Counted from the first letter of the stretch, positions 49,101 to 61,250 are shown. The stretch: DNA of 64,000 bases from Membranipora membranacea (GCA_914767715.1 OU612065.1:31928001-31992000), one strand, 5' to 3'. Notes: a model not told the origin generated them from the letters alone. Numbers and translations: made by a program.

Positions 49101-52100
49101 GCAGGACTTTACTACCATAGGGGTAGAGTTTCTTGTCCGATAGTCTGGATGATGCTTTGGCTTTTTTCTTTCAGCATATCCCATGTTGATTTTGGCTGCA
49201 CATTTGCACTGAATCCTTAATCAGTCATAGGCTGAGTATTTAGGCCCCAAAGCTTACAGTTATGAACCAGTCTTCACTTCCATGAGATTGGTATGAATTA
49301 TGATACCATGATTTGAATGAATGGCCTTGTCCATGGTGTTCTTAACTCCACAGTTGCCTGCGGTAGTTTCCACACTTCCAGGACTATCAGAGGGTGAACT
49401 ACAAAGAGCCCTACAGTTGCCTGCAATACTCTCAGCACTGATAGCTTTCTTACGCCGCTGTAGACTGGTTCGGTTGCAGATAGACCTCTGTCTTTGACAG
49501 AAACCTCTGCTTCCTCACAGTCTACGAAACAGGGGGGACGAGTAGTGAATGAACTTGCAATGGAGAAAACATATCCATCAGAAGCGAATTGGTCATCTGC
49601 ATGACCTATATCAGTACCAGTATCATTGTCATGCAAATTTCTCACTCTATTTTGATAATTGAGCCGGTTTCCTTTAAATCTACCACATCTACCACATCTG
49701 TTTGATTTGTTATAGGGACTAATGTTCAGGACATTTCCAGTTTGAGAAATAGCCATTTTCTCACATTGTTTAGACGTATCCAAATTAGTTTTCAAAGTTA
49801 GGTCATTCTCTCTCGAAAGTGCCCATCTTATCTTGTCAGAAAGAATTCCCGATACTAGTTGATCTCTAATTTACATATCTGTGTCATGGAATTCACAACC
49901 GTCTGTCAAGCACCTAAGCTTAGTTGCAAAATTTGATATGGATTCACCAGTATTTTGTGAAGCTTTCCTAAACACATGTCTTTTGAAATACAGGATTTAT
50001 CTTTCGAACAAAATGTCCGGTCTGTGTCATCACAAGTTCATTATAATCAGAGTTCCGTGCAGCAGTGTCACCAGGTGTAAATTTCCCGCACGCCCTGCCC
50101 CGCAGTATAAAGTAGTTGGGACCTCCTTTGGGCACGCTGCCTTGCTTCTAAGGCTTTTATCTCAGGTGAATCCTACCTTTCTTCTTCTTTATTGAAACAC
50201 CCCTTTGTATTCCATAATGACCAAATTCTTTAATCCAGCATGACCATTTGTTAGAGATTTGAATGCTTTCCCCATCCGGTATAATTGGTTCAGTGTCCGT
50301 CAATGGTCAGTGACAATTCTAATAGCAATAGCAATACAACTAGCAATGACACCATGCCTATATATTGAGTAAGACTACTCCTGGTACTACCTACCTAGTC
50401 TTACAAGTCTATTCAAGCAGAAGCATCCATGAGAATAAACAAGAAAATCATTATTTATAATGGCAACTCGCCCATGGATCAATAAAATCACGCATCCTGC
50501 CAATCAATTGTCACAAACCATGTCTAATACCTAACAAATGGTAAAGAAAACAATACAATACAGTTACCTGGTAATCTGAAGTCATCGCAACGTCTTATTT
50601 TGTTTTTTTTTATTCAACAAGTCATATTTTATGAGATTTTATTATAGAGATGTTTTATTTCATCTTCCCAAAACCACCATCGGAAAGTTTTAGAAGATTA
50701 TCTTTGTTTCAGTGAGGAGATAATAACGTGTGTAATGAATCCTGTGTTACATAAAACAGTAAGACTGGATACACCACCCCAAACACAAAAATCTTACCTC
50801 ATGTTGTGCTATAAATATATATTTATGAATATTATTGATTGCAGTAATTCACTTCAAAATCAAATGCTAACTTTAAACTTGATCAGATGTTGATCTTAAT
50901 TTTTCTCTAGTGTCTGCGATCTAGCCAGTTTGGAGCAACTAGATGTCAGTGCAAATCGTCTACTCACCAAACTGCCAGTGAACCTGATGAAACTCAGTAG
51001 TCTGAAGTCCCTCGAATGTGGAGGATGTGATTCCTTGACTTTCCCTCCCTATTCTGTCTGTGCACAGGGCCTTCCAGCGATTCAAAAATATCTGACGGAT
51101 CTCGGAAAAGGAATCGGTAAAAAGTTCATTCCAGTGACTGTTATTGGAGAAGCTATGGCTGGGAAAACGAGCCTTGTCAAATCAATGCAGACTGACAAGC
51201 GATTTCTGACAACTCGAAACAACATAAACCAGTTAGATGAAGCTACCAAGGTATTCAAGGTCTGTGAGGCTGATGTTGGTCCTGTTTCTAAGTTGGTGTT
51301 TCATGATTTTGGTGGTCAGGTGATCTACCAGTTCTCTTACCAACTATCGTTCAGGTCTCAGTTCGTCCCCCTTCTGGTCATAAACATTGCAGAATTTGAT
51401 AGACTTGTGAATGAGTGCGGAGAAGCAGCAGCCTGTCAAAAGGTGTGCTTTGACTGGCTCTCACATCTCTATCTATCCTGTCCCCAAGCTGGCCCTCCCC
51501 TAGTAGTTCTGACTCACCGGGATTGTATCGAAGACCCAGATACATTCAAGGAGAGGTTGAGCCAACTGAAACAAATGACAGAGAACCTACGCAAAGAGAT
51601 TATAGCTGAGGAACAGGTTATGGTCCCAGATTCCAGTCCATTAATTTTGATGGAGAGTTTCCGTGATCTATCACAGCCTCTACTCACAAGACATGAACCT
51701 ATGGTTATTTCTAGGGAATGTGTAGAAAGTGTAATTACTAACATCAAGTCTGTCCTGCTCTCAATTGGATTACCGTTAATTACTGAGATACCAGAAAGCT
51801 GGTACTACTTCATGCAGCTCTGTGCTGAGAGAATGGATAAACCCTATCTGACTCTTGAAGAGTTAGATCAAATGTTTCCGGATGACAAAGAGCGATTCAT
51901 TCTCCAATACCTACATGAAATAGGAAGAATCATGTGGTATAGGAACAGAGGCAGACTGGCTAACGTTGTGTTCCATAGAATCGAACTACTCACCAAAGTA
52001 GTTGAGCTTCTCTTTGATCACTCTGGAAAGACTGCTTGGGATCGGCGTTTGAATGAGTTCCAGCCATTTCAGTATAATGGACATGGTATCAGCAAGAGAA

Positions 52101-55100
52101 TCTACAGACAGATGGTTGAAAATTTTCTTCAATCCGGAATGATGAACACCATTCTTCTAACAAATCTCATCGTCAATGAATCAGAGTTGACTGCAGAGCT
52201 CGCTATTGAAGTACTTAGAGTCTTCCATCTGATATGTGGCCCAATCCATGAGGATGGAGCATATCACTACATAATCCCATACTTTAGTCAGAAGGTGATC
52301 ACAGTGCTTGAAACTGGGAAATATATTCCTATGAAAGTGGATCTGTGCTTTAACGGATTGGCAATGCCTGGTTATGTTAACCACTTACTCACTGCAATCT
52401 ATGTGGATCATAACATCAAACAGTCAGATCACATTGATATCGGCAGGAATGGTGCTTGTGTCGTAGATACCAATGGAACAGTCGAATACTTTTCCCATAG
52501 TCATGCTGAGAGAACCATAACCATTCTTACATTGACCAAGCCTAAATACATTGTCAAATCCTGGGAGAAACAGTTATCCAATGTGCGGCATATAATATCA
52601 AATTTGAAATCTGTCTGGAAGGGAGCTCACTTTGACACTGTCTTTTACTGCTCACACTGTCTGATCAAAAAGGAGGATATGCCTACAAACAAAGTCAACC
52701 CAGCATGGATGAATCTAGATGTGTCCCGTCAGTACACTGGTGAGGAAGCTTCAAGATGTAGGAACGCTCACACTGCTGGAGACCTGCCATCAGCTGTCCC
52801 GTTTCCCCTGCTCAGTCCATGTGAGTATTCACCACTTGAACTTAAAGTTGAGTTTTTTAATGCACTGCTACCTGGTTAGATTAAACCAATAATATTGACA
52901 TGACTTAGAATTAACAGTTATATAGCGTAACAACTCGCAAAAACAACAGCTTTTCAAAGTTAGCGCTGTAACAATCTTTCACAAATTTGATCAACAGCTA
53001 ATTCTTAACCTTGGGGTCAGTTATATGTGATAGAAAGCAATTTTCTAGCTGGTCAGTGCACATTTGTCACACTGAAAGATTTTGATGATATTTCCTGTTT
53101 CGATCTGGTAGGTGACAGCATTACAGAGAATGGGATTATAGCGTTGGACAAGTACCTACTGGATATCGAACCTGAGCGGAATCCACAGAGTATGTTCATT
53201 CTTATCTTACCAACGTGTGCAAGCGTCATAAATGTTAGCTGACTTGTAAAATTCTTGTAAAATTAAATTAAGTGTAGTTAGAGATAAGCTAAAGTGTATC
53301 AGTCGCTATGTCCAAGTTAGATTATAAACTTTTATCCTTTTGAGGTATAGTGTGCTCAGCAAACGATACAAAATATTCTGAGTTGAGTTGTAATCGTGTA
53401 GGAATTTGATATTGTGTACTGCATATTTAGTTCCTTGTGCTCAGCCAAGGGAATGAAAGTATGAAAGTCCTTTTGCCTACTTCCTAAATATGTTTGTCTG
53501 TATTATGTTCTCTAGCTGCTGCCTTACCCTCATCTCAACCTGACGATGTTCCAGCACCTGCAGATTTACAGACAGCACAGATAGATGATATTATGAGTAT
53601 TGTAAACTCAGATACGGCACCAATCGATCTACCATTTGCTCGGTCCACCATGAACCACAGAAGACAGGTACTATAATCATGTGTCATTTTGCAGTCAATA
53701 TGATGGTTCAACATTATTTGCCGTATTGTCATGTAGTAAAAGTTAACTAAACTGGGACTGGGTTCCATTAGCTGATTTACTGCATATAAACTTTGCAGGA
53801 AAATATTCAGCATATCATATAAGATGTACTTAACCTTTGTTAAAATTCAAGATATTTTTCCAGGAAGTGTATCCCATGTCAGAGACCCGTGGAAGAGCCT
53901 TAATCATATCTAACAATTACAACAACTCCAGGCTGGGCTCAGAACATGACTATGATAACATGAAGAGAATGCTGAACAAGCTAGGATTTATCACTGTTGG
54001 TGATCATCAAAACTACGCTGCTCAGGTAAACTCAGTACGAAACTCGTCTCACAATAGGTCCATTCACATGCAAAGCAGAAATCTCCATTGTCACAGAGTA
54101 ATGCACATATTACCAATACTAAGGTCCAATAAATGTGATGGATTATCTATATATTTTATATAGAATTTTAGCCATATCTCTTGAATTGGGTGTAAACATC
54201 AGGTGTAGTCATATCTTAGTGAAATTATGATTATTCAGGAAATGATTCAGGAGATCCACAAAGAGACACAACTGGTTGATCCACAGACAGGAGAGTCCGT
54301 ACATGCTCAGCTCGGGTCATTTGTCTTAGTAGTTACAAGTCATGGCCATGACGGAACAGTAGGTGGCTCAGATGGTAAACAGATCAGGATCATAGATATG
54401 ATCGGACTACTGTCCCCTAAAAACTTTCCTGCTATGAAGGGAAAGCCGAAGATTGTAATAATCCAAGCTTGCGCAGGCAGTAAGTAAAGCCAATAGGTGT
54501 CTATATTCTGCATTGATTATGATTTTTCTTTTAATTAATCAGAAAATTTAGTCGACCAAGTGATAAAGGTTCTTGACTCAATTTGAATGAGAGTTCACAA
54601 TCAACATCCAACAGTTGTAGTTCAGTAGCTCGATCATGGATAAGGGTAGTTTTGAGACAAAAACTGCTCAGATGTCCTCAAATCAAGTTTATTGACATGG
54701 CTCTATATATTTCAGGTCAGAGAGAAATGCTGCTAACTGACACAACTCCTCCAGCTCCAGCCAATCAGAACCAGCCTGGAGTAGATACTGTGCAGCAGCA
54801 GCAGCCTCATGTATCTGGTGATGACTTAGAAGATGCTGATCCTGCAGATATCTCTACTGCTGACTTCATAATCATGCAGTCAAGCTTTGAATGTAAGTAA
54901 ACTAAGTTATTACAGACTGGGTGGTATAAGAGCCCAGAAGGCTGCAAGTAGAGGTTTGTGGCATCAATGAAGGGAGTTCATCGGTGGCATCACATTTAAA
55001 AAAATTGAATTGATAATCCAATTTCACAAAATTACGCTTGCAGCCATCTAAGCAGCAGACTTGAACAAATTTTGTTTTCACTTTCATAAAACCAATTTAT

Positions 55101-56171
55101 TCCTGAGAGTGTATTCACAACACTTGATAGAAGCAGCTCGATGTGGGAAAATGAACGATGTTGTTATAATTATGTTACAACAATACAGTTGATGCTTTTT
55201 CAGCCAAAAACTCAGATTTGATGAGACCGTAATTTTGTTTTTGTTTCCAGCTTTCTCCTCACCTCGACGAGCTAGCATAGGCTCACCATTCATCAGAACA
55301 CTTGTCACTGTATTCTACAAATATGCTCATCAACTTCATATGGAGGAACTGGCAGCAACTGTAAGCTTTGCTGCATCCATTCTTTTATGCACAGTGAATA
55401 CCATAAATACAGAAAGATCTAACAGTTGTGTGTTGGTAGCTCATTGTGTATGACATGATGATAAATTTGCATATTGACTTGAGGCAACTCGTACACTTTG
55501 AGAAGCATTTGTCAATTGATTACTTGCATGCATTTCTCTCACTGTTTTCAATATCTAATATGTCTATTCATAGATAAGACAGATGGTTGCGAAGATCGGA
55601 GTACAGAGAACAGAATATCTGCTCAGAACCAGAACACATAACACAGCGAGAGCTCATGTCGCCTCTATGCCTCAGACTAGATGTACATTTCTTACTGAGA
55701 AGCTCTATTTTCAAACTAGAGTTAATATGAGGATAGAGAACCACCCTGACTCACTGACAAATCCTGTGTTACCCAATCCAACAGCTACTAGGATTCACCC
55801 GGAATCAGGTAAGTCATTGCTGGGAATTATTTATTAATGTCGTTGATGAGTTTTCAACGTTATCCACTCTCTGTGATTGGAGGGGCACTTGTTTGAGTTA
55901 TTCTGCCACTCCTCGGTGTAGAGATGATTGTATTCTGATAGCATATTGATAAAGAGTTTCCCATTACGGCCAATGGAATTGAGTTGATCATATCAAACAT
56001 GTAAATAACTTTGATCTGATACTAATGGGTGTTCAAAGCTATAGATATTTATGTTATTGGAAGGTGCCTTACTATATTCCTATACTTATAACTGTAGATG
56101 AAACACAAACCAATGAGAGCGAAGGGCGCACTGTCAGACAGGCCACTTACTATAAGTGGTCAGTAAGATGA
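37148..56171 (+). CDS. LRR-ROC-COR GTPase fused to a C-terminal caspase (ROCO-caspase)
   Basis: Exons: 37148-37238, 37611-38066, 39030-39467, 39936-40161, 41462-41590, 43852-43992, 44688-44828, 45518-45658, 50911-52820, 53049-53189, 53516-53667, 53864-54025, 54239-54479, 54716-54892, 55251-55360, 55574-55808, 56098-56171. They total 4965 nt, a single frame of 1654 residues. Residues 31-328 are Pro/His/Ser-rich and come from two duplicated exons. Residues about 404-620 are LRRs. The ROC GTPase has P-loop GEAMAGKTS (from 667), switch HDFGGQ (719) and THRD (789); COR follows to about 1225. The caspase has RGRALIIS, catalytic His in SHG (1411) and Cys in QACAG (1454). An Asp-rich linker precedes the p10 part with SPRR in place of the usual SWR. 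ROCO GTPases are regulatory dimers; the fusion suggests nucleotide-controlled protease activation. The ATG at 37148 is the first in frame after an acceptor-like site. Minor exons may differ. Confidence 0.85.
37400..40570 (+). repeat. Tandem duplication of exon 2 with its flanking introns
   Basis: The blocks of about 37400-38820 and 38830-40570 are similar across intron, exon (37611-38066 versus 39030-39467) and following intron. The two exons have the same phase at both ends, so the duplication lengthened the protein by about 146 residues without disturbing the frame. Confidence 0.85.
40880..40960 (+). pseudogene. Decayed LRR exon inside an intron
   Basis: It starts like the functional exon 41462 (acceptor, then CATCACATCTCTTGTAAACC) but loses its second half by a deletion that joins it directly to the downstream intron sequence. 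The frame stops at TGA. Confidence 0.75.
42178..43045 (+). pseudogene. Two further LRR exon relics
   Basis: At 42178-42200 only the first part of the LRR exon remains. At 42946-43045 a full-length but decayed copy ends in a donor-like GTAAAC. Its acceptor AG has mutated (TACACC for TACAGC) and the frame is broken. Confidence 0.7.
43500..46320 (+). repeat. ~830-bp tandem repeats each carrying one LRR exon
   Basis: Exons start at 43852, 44688 and 45518 (periods 836 and 830). Each is 141 nt (47 residues, about two LRRs) and starts and ends at the same codon phase, so copies can be added or lost freely. A fourth unit start near 46160-46320 has no exon. Confidence 0.85.
48174..48578 (+). mobile_element. 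hAT-type MITE carrying a tRNA-like gene, copy 2
   Basis: Ends CAGTGGCGTATATT and AATATACGCCCCTG with 8-bp duplications CTAACATG at 48166-48173 and 48579-48586. It is the same family as 30925-31339, in opposite orientation. It carries the tRNA-like segment, a T7 run, the GCGCTTAAGCGC palindrome and the GATCGGGC hairpin. A 14-base palindrome CACGGATATCCGTG sits at 48201-48214. Removing the element and one duplication restores an uninterrupted frame in the host retrotransposon. Confidence 0.9.
48220..48301 (+). repeat. tRNA-like segment with Pol III terminator
   Basis: A box within TAGCTCAGTGTGTAGAGC, B box GGTTCGAATCC with a well-paired T arm (GTGGG/CCCAT), ends CTGAATA and TGGTCAG partly paired, and T7 at 48302-48308. 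The pairing of the T arm is better than in the copy at 31212. Confidence 0.65.
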
Positions 56172-57276
56172 AATCTATCATCTTCATACTTCCTCTGACT
56201 CCTCTACTACAAGCAGATACAGATACAGATATAGACAGTTCATGAATGTATGTAAACTCTACACAACAGGTGCTCTTATTACACTGACCATCATATCAGG
56301 TACTAGAAGTTAAGTTGATCTGACAACATTGTCACGACCACTGTTATAGCAGTTTTCACAGGGTGACAATCGAATAGAGCTTCTACAGAACCAATATATG
56401 ATTTTACAATGTATCACTGAGATAAATCATCGTTATCATATAAATATTTCATTTTATTTTTGGATCGATCCTATATATCTTGGTATTCTATGATATACTG
56501 TGTTATGCAGTAGTATGTTGGATAAGGTCTCATCTTCAATTGAGTATGAGATATATAGAATTTTGATTCAAGAGTTTTAATCAGCCAAACTAGAATGGTA
56601 ATGTATTAATCCGAGCATCAGTTTTTCAACTTTCAACTAACCATCATTCCCTGTTAATGGTCAGACAACTCCTATTCCCTAGATGTATTTTAGATATAAT
56701 GTACTGAATATATTATATATCAATGATACATCTTTTATTCATGATATATATATAACTAGTTCTAACCATTGCATCAGTGATGTTTACCTCTGGGTCACTG
56801 TACTATTTTGTTTAACTTGACTTACTTTACTGATTGACCAAATATTATGTATTTACTCATAGGCCTACACCGATGAGAATTGTTTATTTTGTGCCATGAT
56901 TTGCTGCTTGCTACATACTTATACCAATATAATTACCTGTACTACTTTGATTCAATCAAGACTCCTTACTGTGTCAGTAATTCAAAACTTCACCACTACT
57001 CGACAACCAGTACGCCATAGTTAAGATTATCAGACTTGAAAGTTAATTATAATCAAGGTATCAAGGCTCTTGCTGTAGATTAAAAGTATATTTTGAATTA
57101 GAATTCGCAACTCAGAATTCATTACAGCTCTGCTGAAACCGAAGGAGAGGAACTTCATGAAAATTTTATTTAATTTTCTGTAGATGTTTCCCATTGTATA
57201 ACCTCCATAGTATAATCTCGCACTAATGTGTAAAAAGGCTGATTATAGTGTGAGTTAAGCTCAGTCAGTCTTCTGA
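56172..57276. other. Spacer after the ROCO-caspase gene, no gene seen
   Basis: The first 60 bases and about 56885-57270 match the left block. About 650 AT-rich bases between them have no counterpart there. A short gap separates the ROCO-caspase stop from the convergent TLC-tail relic. Confidence 0.5.
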
Positions 57277-57538
57277 TTAGACCTTTGTGATGACGTAGAG
57301 TAGAGCTCCTAATACCATCTTACGATACCAGTATAAATTCATAGCATCGAGAGTAAACCCGCCCAGCAGTGTGCCTGGGAGGTGATAGTATGTTAGTGGT
57401 GCCTCCTGACTCATATATAGGGTATAATAAGAATAAGGCATCGGGATTATCCTGGCTATTGTGAATGCGAACAACATTAATAGTCCGTTGTAATAGTAAG
57501 CACTTCCCCACTTCATATCACAGTCGTGTAGAATTACC
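57277..57538 (-). pseudogene. Last exon of a TLC-domain gene, right copy
   Basis: It matches the 2283-2586 exon, with the same acceptor, but reads to a different C-terminus (after MVLG it ends in YVITKV). The upstream TLC exons present in the left block are missing: left positions of about 3000-7490 have no equivalent here. The open exon is therefore a stranded fragment. Confidence 0.7.
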
Positions 57539-57744
57539 CTGTAAAACAAAGATTGATGGTACTGTAGCATCATGTAAACAACTCTGCTTGGAAATAGCCA
57601 AATTCAAAATGAAAGTGCCTGGAATATGTTTTTTTTCCACTGTAATGCTAAACAGGCCCGTAGTTCTAGGGGAGGCAAGACGCTCTGCCTGCCCTAGAAT
57701 GGTCAATAGAGTGGCCTTAGAATGCTGTTGTTTAGGAACAATTC

Positions 57745-57919
57745 ATGAGGGTGTGAATGAAAGGGTATTGTAAGCATCTCCTGTGGAGGCTGGGGTTAAT
57801 CCCAAGCCTCCAAAGCGTTTTAATGATATAAATAGTATAAATATATCGAATAGCTTACTCATGTGGAATCAGTGATACAGCACTGCTGTATCACTGATTG
57901 CACATGAGTAAGCTGTTCG
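57745..57919. repeat. Inverted segment bounded by a ~36-bp-arm palindrome
   Basis: Bases from about 57745 to 57846 match left positions 2820-2925 only as reverse complement. They abut a near-perfect palindrome centred at 57883 (GATACAGCA/TGCTGTATC, arms 57847-57882 and 57884-57919). The left block has just one arm of that palindrome (near 2950-2985). Confidence 0.75.
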
Positions 57920-58379
57920 ATTTTACCATTGATATTCATGTTCATCTCATCCGATATGTGTACATTAGGAAATATGCTTTATTCAGAGCAAATATACCAA
58001 AAATACTAGGTTAATCTTAGAGCAAAAGCCAAAAATCTGGTACCCGCAACATGGTGGCTTGTGACTTGGTGCAATCAAGGAGTCAACTCTAACTCCTTGG
58101 TGCAATGCACTATATTTGTATTGATGTGATATCTGATCTGCAGTCCACAGCCAGGGAAATAATTCTGCAATAGAAGTTGCATTCTCATTAGTGTAAAGGG
58201 GACAACACTTTATTATAAAATAAAATTAGTATTTTTGACCAATCAGGTGTCGTCTAACATAATATTTTTATTCTTCACAATATCAATGTCAGAGGAAGGT
58301 CATGGCAGTCATGCATAATTCTTAGCAGAGCTAATATATCGTAAGCTTTGATTCTTAGTGAAAAAATCTGATTCATAAA

Positions 58380-58454
58380 CTACTACTAACTAGCTTGTCT
58401 AATGGTGAGAGGTGAATATCACCTCTCACCATTAGACAAGCTAGTTAGTAGTAG
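58380..58454. repeat. Perfect palindrome, 36-bp arms
   Basis: Arms 58380-58415 and 58419-58454 are exact reverse complements around the loop ATA. The left block (about 7890-7925) has a single arm. Confidence 0.9.
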
Positions 58455-58482
58455 GTTATGACTTACAAACAATGAATATTAT

Positions 58483-58509
58483 TCTTCCAATTCACCATGA
58501 ATTGGAAGA
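58483..58509. repeat. Short hairpin, 12-bp arms
   Basis: Arms TCTTCCAATTCA and TGAATTGGAAGA surround three bases. It is absent from the left block. Confidence 0.75.
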
Positions 58510-58740
58510 GTGAAATTCATTGTAAGTCAGATAAGTCCGGCAGGAATAAATGTACGCCGTGAAAAATTTGGCATTCTTTTACAAATTTACTGATAACAAA
58601 TCTATGCTCCAACAGCCACTGAATTTAGTATCATCCTGACTCACTGAGAGTGAGGCTGCTGTTTACAAAGCAAGCAATGGAAATGGGACTGTTCAATCAG
58701 AACAGTTAATGAACTATCCTTCCTTCATTAAAATTAAAGG

Positions 58741-59859
58741 CCCAAACCACAGACAGCAGGTCACTGACAGTTGATTTGATGAGTTGCAGCCTTGTGTGTG
58801 TGTGGTTGTGGTGAAGATGGGAAGCTGTGCATGAGCCAAGATATCGCGGCTGCGCAGCTTCTGTACCCGCCAATGTGAGGAACGGAAATTGTTGTCCTAT
58901 CCTATACTAAAGTAAATGCCGTGTACTATTAGTATGTATAGTTGTTCTATAACCGTCCTACTTATAAATTGGTTCTAACTATGTTGGTAGTTATGGTTTT
59001 AAATCTTGCACTCCGGACACTTCAAAATGTCACTTTATTGTGTAATTTATTTGTAGTTCTAATTTGGAGTTACCTCCTCTTTCATGCACTGAAGAAAGAC
59101 AAGATCGCTCAAATCTATTAAAACGTGGTTCCAATTGGTAATGCTAGCACTCTGGTGAGTACGAGGTATTTAACTTATTAATTTATAGTGACGAACAGCT
59201 GGTTCCCACTACTCCACAAAGCAATTTACTACGGGGTTGTTATTGAGCCTGACCTCTTCTTAGCTTCACTAGAAGTTGCCTTCAAGTTGTTTAAGAAAGG
59301 TTCCTGCCGATAACCTGCTAAGACCCCTGTCTTGTTCTAACAGTAAAACTCTTGATGAGTTTCGAGACAATGCTCTTACACCACAAAGTCAATATAATCC
59401 TTAGATGTTAATATGACACAATCACTATTTATGAATGTGTTCAGGTACGTTTGATATTTTTTGTTATTCAACTTAGGTGACTGATTTTATTTATAAGCAC
59501 CTACTTGATCTCTGTATAGTGCCTGGAAGCCCAATCAGGTAATCAAGGCGGTGTATCAGTATCACAGGCCTCTTAGCCAAGTTAAATTAGCTAAAGACTC
59601 CAACCCAATTTCTAGTGAAGGAAAGAGGTATCAGTCTGTGGTCACTCTAAAATTAATGTTCAATTTCTATATTCAATGTTGAATTAATGTTTCACAGATT
59701 AGAGGTATCTTATCTTAAATCGGTAGCGTCCTACTTCTTTAAAACACAAGAATCTAATCCTAAACTATTATTCCGAAACTTAATCTATTTAACCCCCAAG
59801 CAAATATGAATACTAATTAATACTGTTCTGCTTTGACAATAGTTCCCAATGATACTTCT
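58741..59859. other. Intergenic, no gene seen
   Basis: No splice-supported frame, RNA gene or repeat boundary was recognised. Confidence 0.4.
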
Positions 59860-60290
59860 AAAATGATTTCCGACTTGATATGAGCACCTACGCGAAATAC
59901 CTGCGTTTATGGTGGGTCACAATGATTTCCGACTTGATATGAGCACCTTACGCGAATTACATGCGTTTTTGGTGGGTCACAATGATTTCCGACTTTGATA
60001 TGAGCACCTTACGCGAATTACATGCGTTTTTGGTGGATCACAATGATTTCCGACTTGATATGAGCACCTTACGCGAATTACATGCGTTTTTGGTGGGTCA
60101 CAATGATTTCCGACTTAGATATGAGCACCTTACGCGAATTACATGCGTTTTTGGTAGGTCACAATGATTTCCGACTTTGATATGAGCACCTTACGCGAAT
60201 TACATGCGTTTTTGGTGGGTCACAATGATTTCCGACTTTGATATGAGCACCTACGCGAATTACATGCGTTTAAGGTTGGTCACAATGATT
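59860..60290. repeat. ~60-bp tandem repeat, seven copies
   Basis: Units read around AATGATTTCCGACTT, GAGCACCTTACGCG and TGCGTTTTTGGTGGGTCAC. Length differs by one or two bases between copies, so the open frame crossing part of it is not maintained. Confidence 0.95.
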
Positions 60291-60797
60291 AAACCTCCTA
60301 AAGTTAATTTTGAATCCTGTTTCAGAGTGTTGTTATAGTAACAATTAACAACGACTTACTTTAGTTGATTGCAAAATTGCCTTATAAACTCTTAGTGAAT
60401 ATGACCTAACGTCTGAGTACCTGATGAACTGTCCCTAATTACTTTGCCAATTACTATATGCATAGAAATCAATTACAACAGTATATTCACTAAAGTTATT
60501 GTTTATTGTCTTGATACTTATAAAAAAAATGATAATGTAATTCAAATGATACTCACAGTATATATTGGTCCTTAGACTCCACTTTAGTTTTAGCGTTCCA
60601 ACAAAGATCTTTGATTTAAAGCTAGCATTTATTAAATCAAAATATAATGTCTTTTACTAGCTATGTAAAAAGTTGACTGTGCTGCTCAAAGAATTAAACT
60701 GTACTAATTTACTGTTCAAAATTTCGGCCTTTATATAGGTGCCGATTTTTGTGCTGACTCTGCTTGTTGTCGTTTGATTAGCTGTCGGCGGATTAGT

Positions 60798-61250
60798 GGA
60801 TTAGTGTCTCTTGTGGCTTTGTTATATGAAACTGTTCTGTGGTCACGTCACGTGGTATATGGCTGTTGTTCCTCAGTCTACCTTCTGGAATTTATTGTTC
60901 TATTTTTGGGCTGACTTTGTTGTTGTTACTCCATGATTAATTACTTCTGTGTCATCCTGAAGATTACTTGGTACTTGGTGCTATGACGTTTTGGAAGACC
61001 AAGTTCCTGGAGATTAATTGGTACTTGGTACTAGGATTAGTGTCTCTTGTGGCTTTGTTATATGAAACCGTTCTGTGGTCACATCACGTGGTATATTGCT
61101 GCTGTTCCTCAGTCTACCCTCTGGAATTTGTTGTTCTATTTTTGGGCTGACTTTGTTGTTGTTACTTCCTGGTTAATTACTTCTGTGTCACCCTGGAGAT
61201 TACTTGGTACTTGGTACTATGACGTTTTGGAAAACCAAATTACTGCGTCA
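60798..61250. repeat. 236-bp tandem duplication
   Basis: Copies start at 60798 and 61034 with GGATTAGTGTCTCTTGTGG and stay similar through to the GACGTTTTGGAA region. Confidence 0.85.

Larger units (their letters stand above)
47440..50120 (-). mobile_element. Decayed Ty3/gypsy-type LTR retrotransposon internal region
   Basis: On the minus strand the order is a Gag-like segment (about 50000-49720) with a degenerate cysteine-rich nucleic-acid-binding stretch (49665-49620), a protease/reverse-transcriptase linker-like frame (49095-48865), the end of reverse transcriptase entering RNase H (48819-48590 and again 48110-47850), and an RNase H-like stretch down to about 47440. Several stops and frameshifts are present. 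The RT/RNase H junction is tandemly duplicated, and a hAT MITE interrupts the upstream copy. LTRs, core RT motifs and integrase were not found. It lies in the 5.2-kb intron before the ROC exon, antisense to the gene. Confidence 0.75.
57990..58740. repeat. Duplicated spacer matching 7490-8960
   Basis: Several segments align with the left block. It lacks the left block's hairpin and MITE insertions and carries two hairpins of its own. Confidence 0.75.

Noticed and set aside
49881-50195. Plus-strand 104-codon frame
   Set aside because: It is antisense to the Gag-like part of the gypsy relic.
50930-52879. A stand-alone 649-residue ROCO protein ending at 52879
   Set aside because: The last 20 codons read through a good donor (GTGAGT at 52821) into intron. 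Splicing to 53049 keeps phase and leads to the caspase.
53021-53048. Acceptor at 53020 for the exon after ROC-COR
   Set aside because: With the donor phase of the ROC-COR exon it hits a stop soon after. The acceptor at 53047-53048 keeps the frame open to the next donor.
59860-60290. CRISPR-like array
   Set aside because: Repeats of about 60 bp are contiguous with no unique spacers, and the host is an animal genome. It is a minisatellite.
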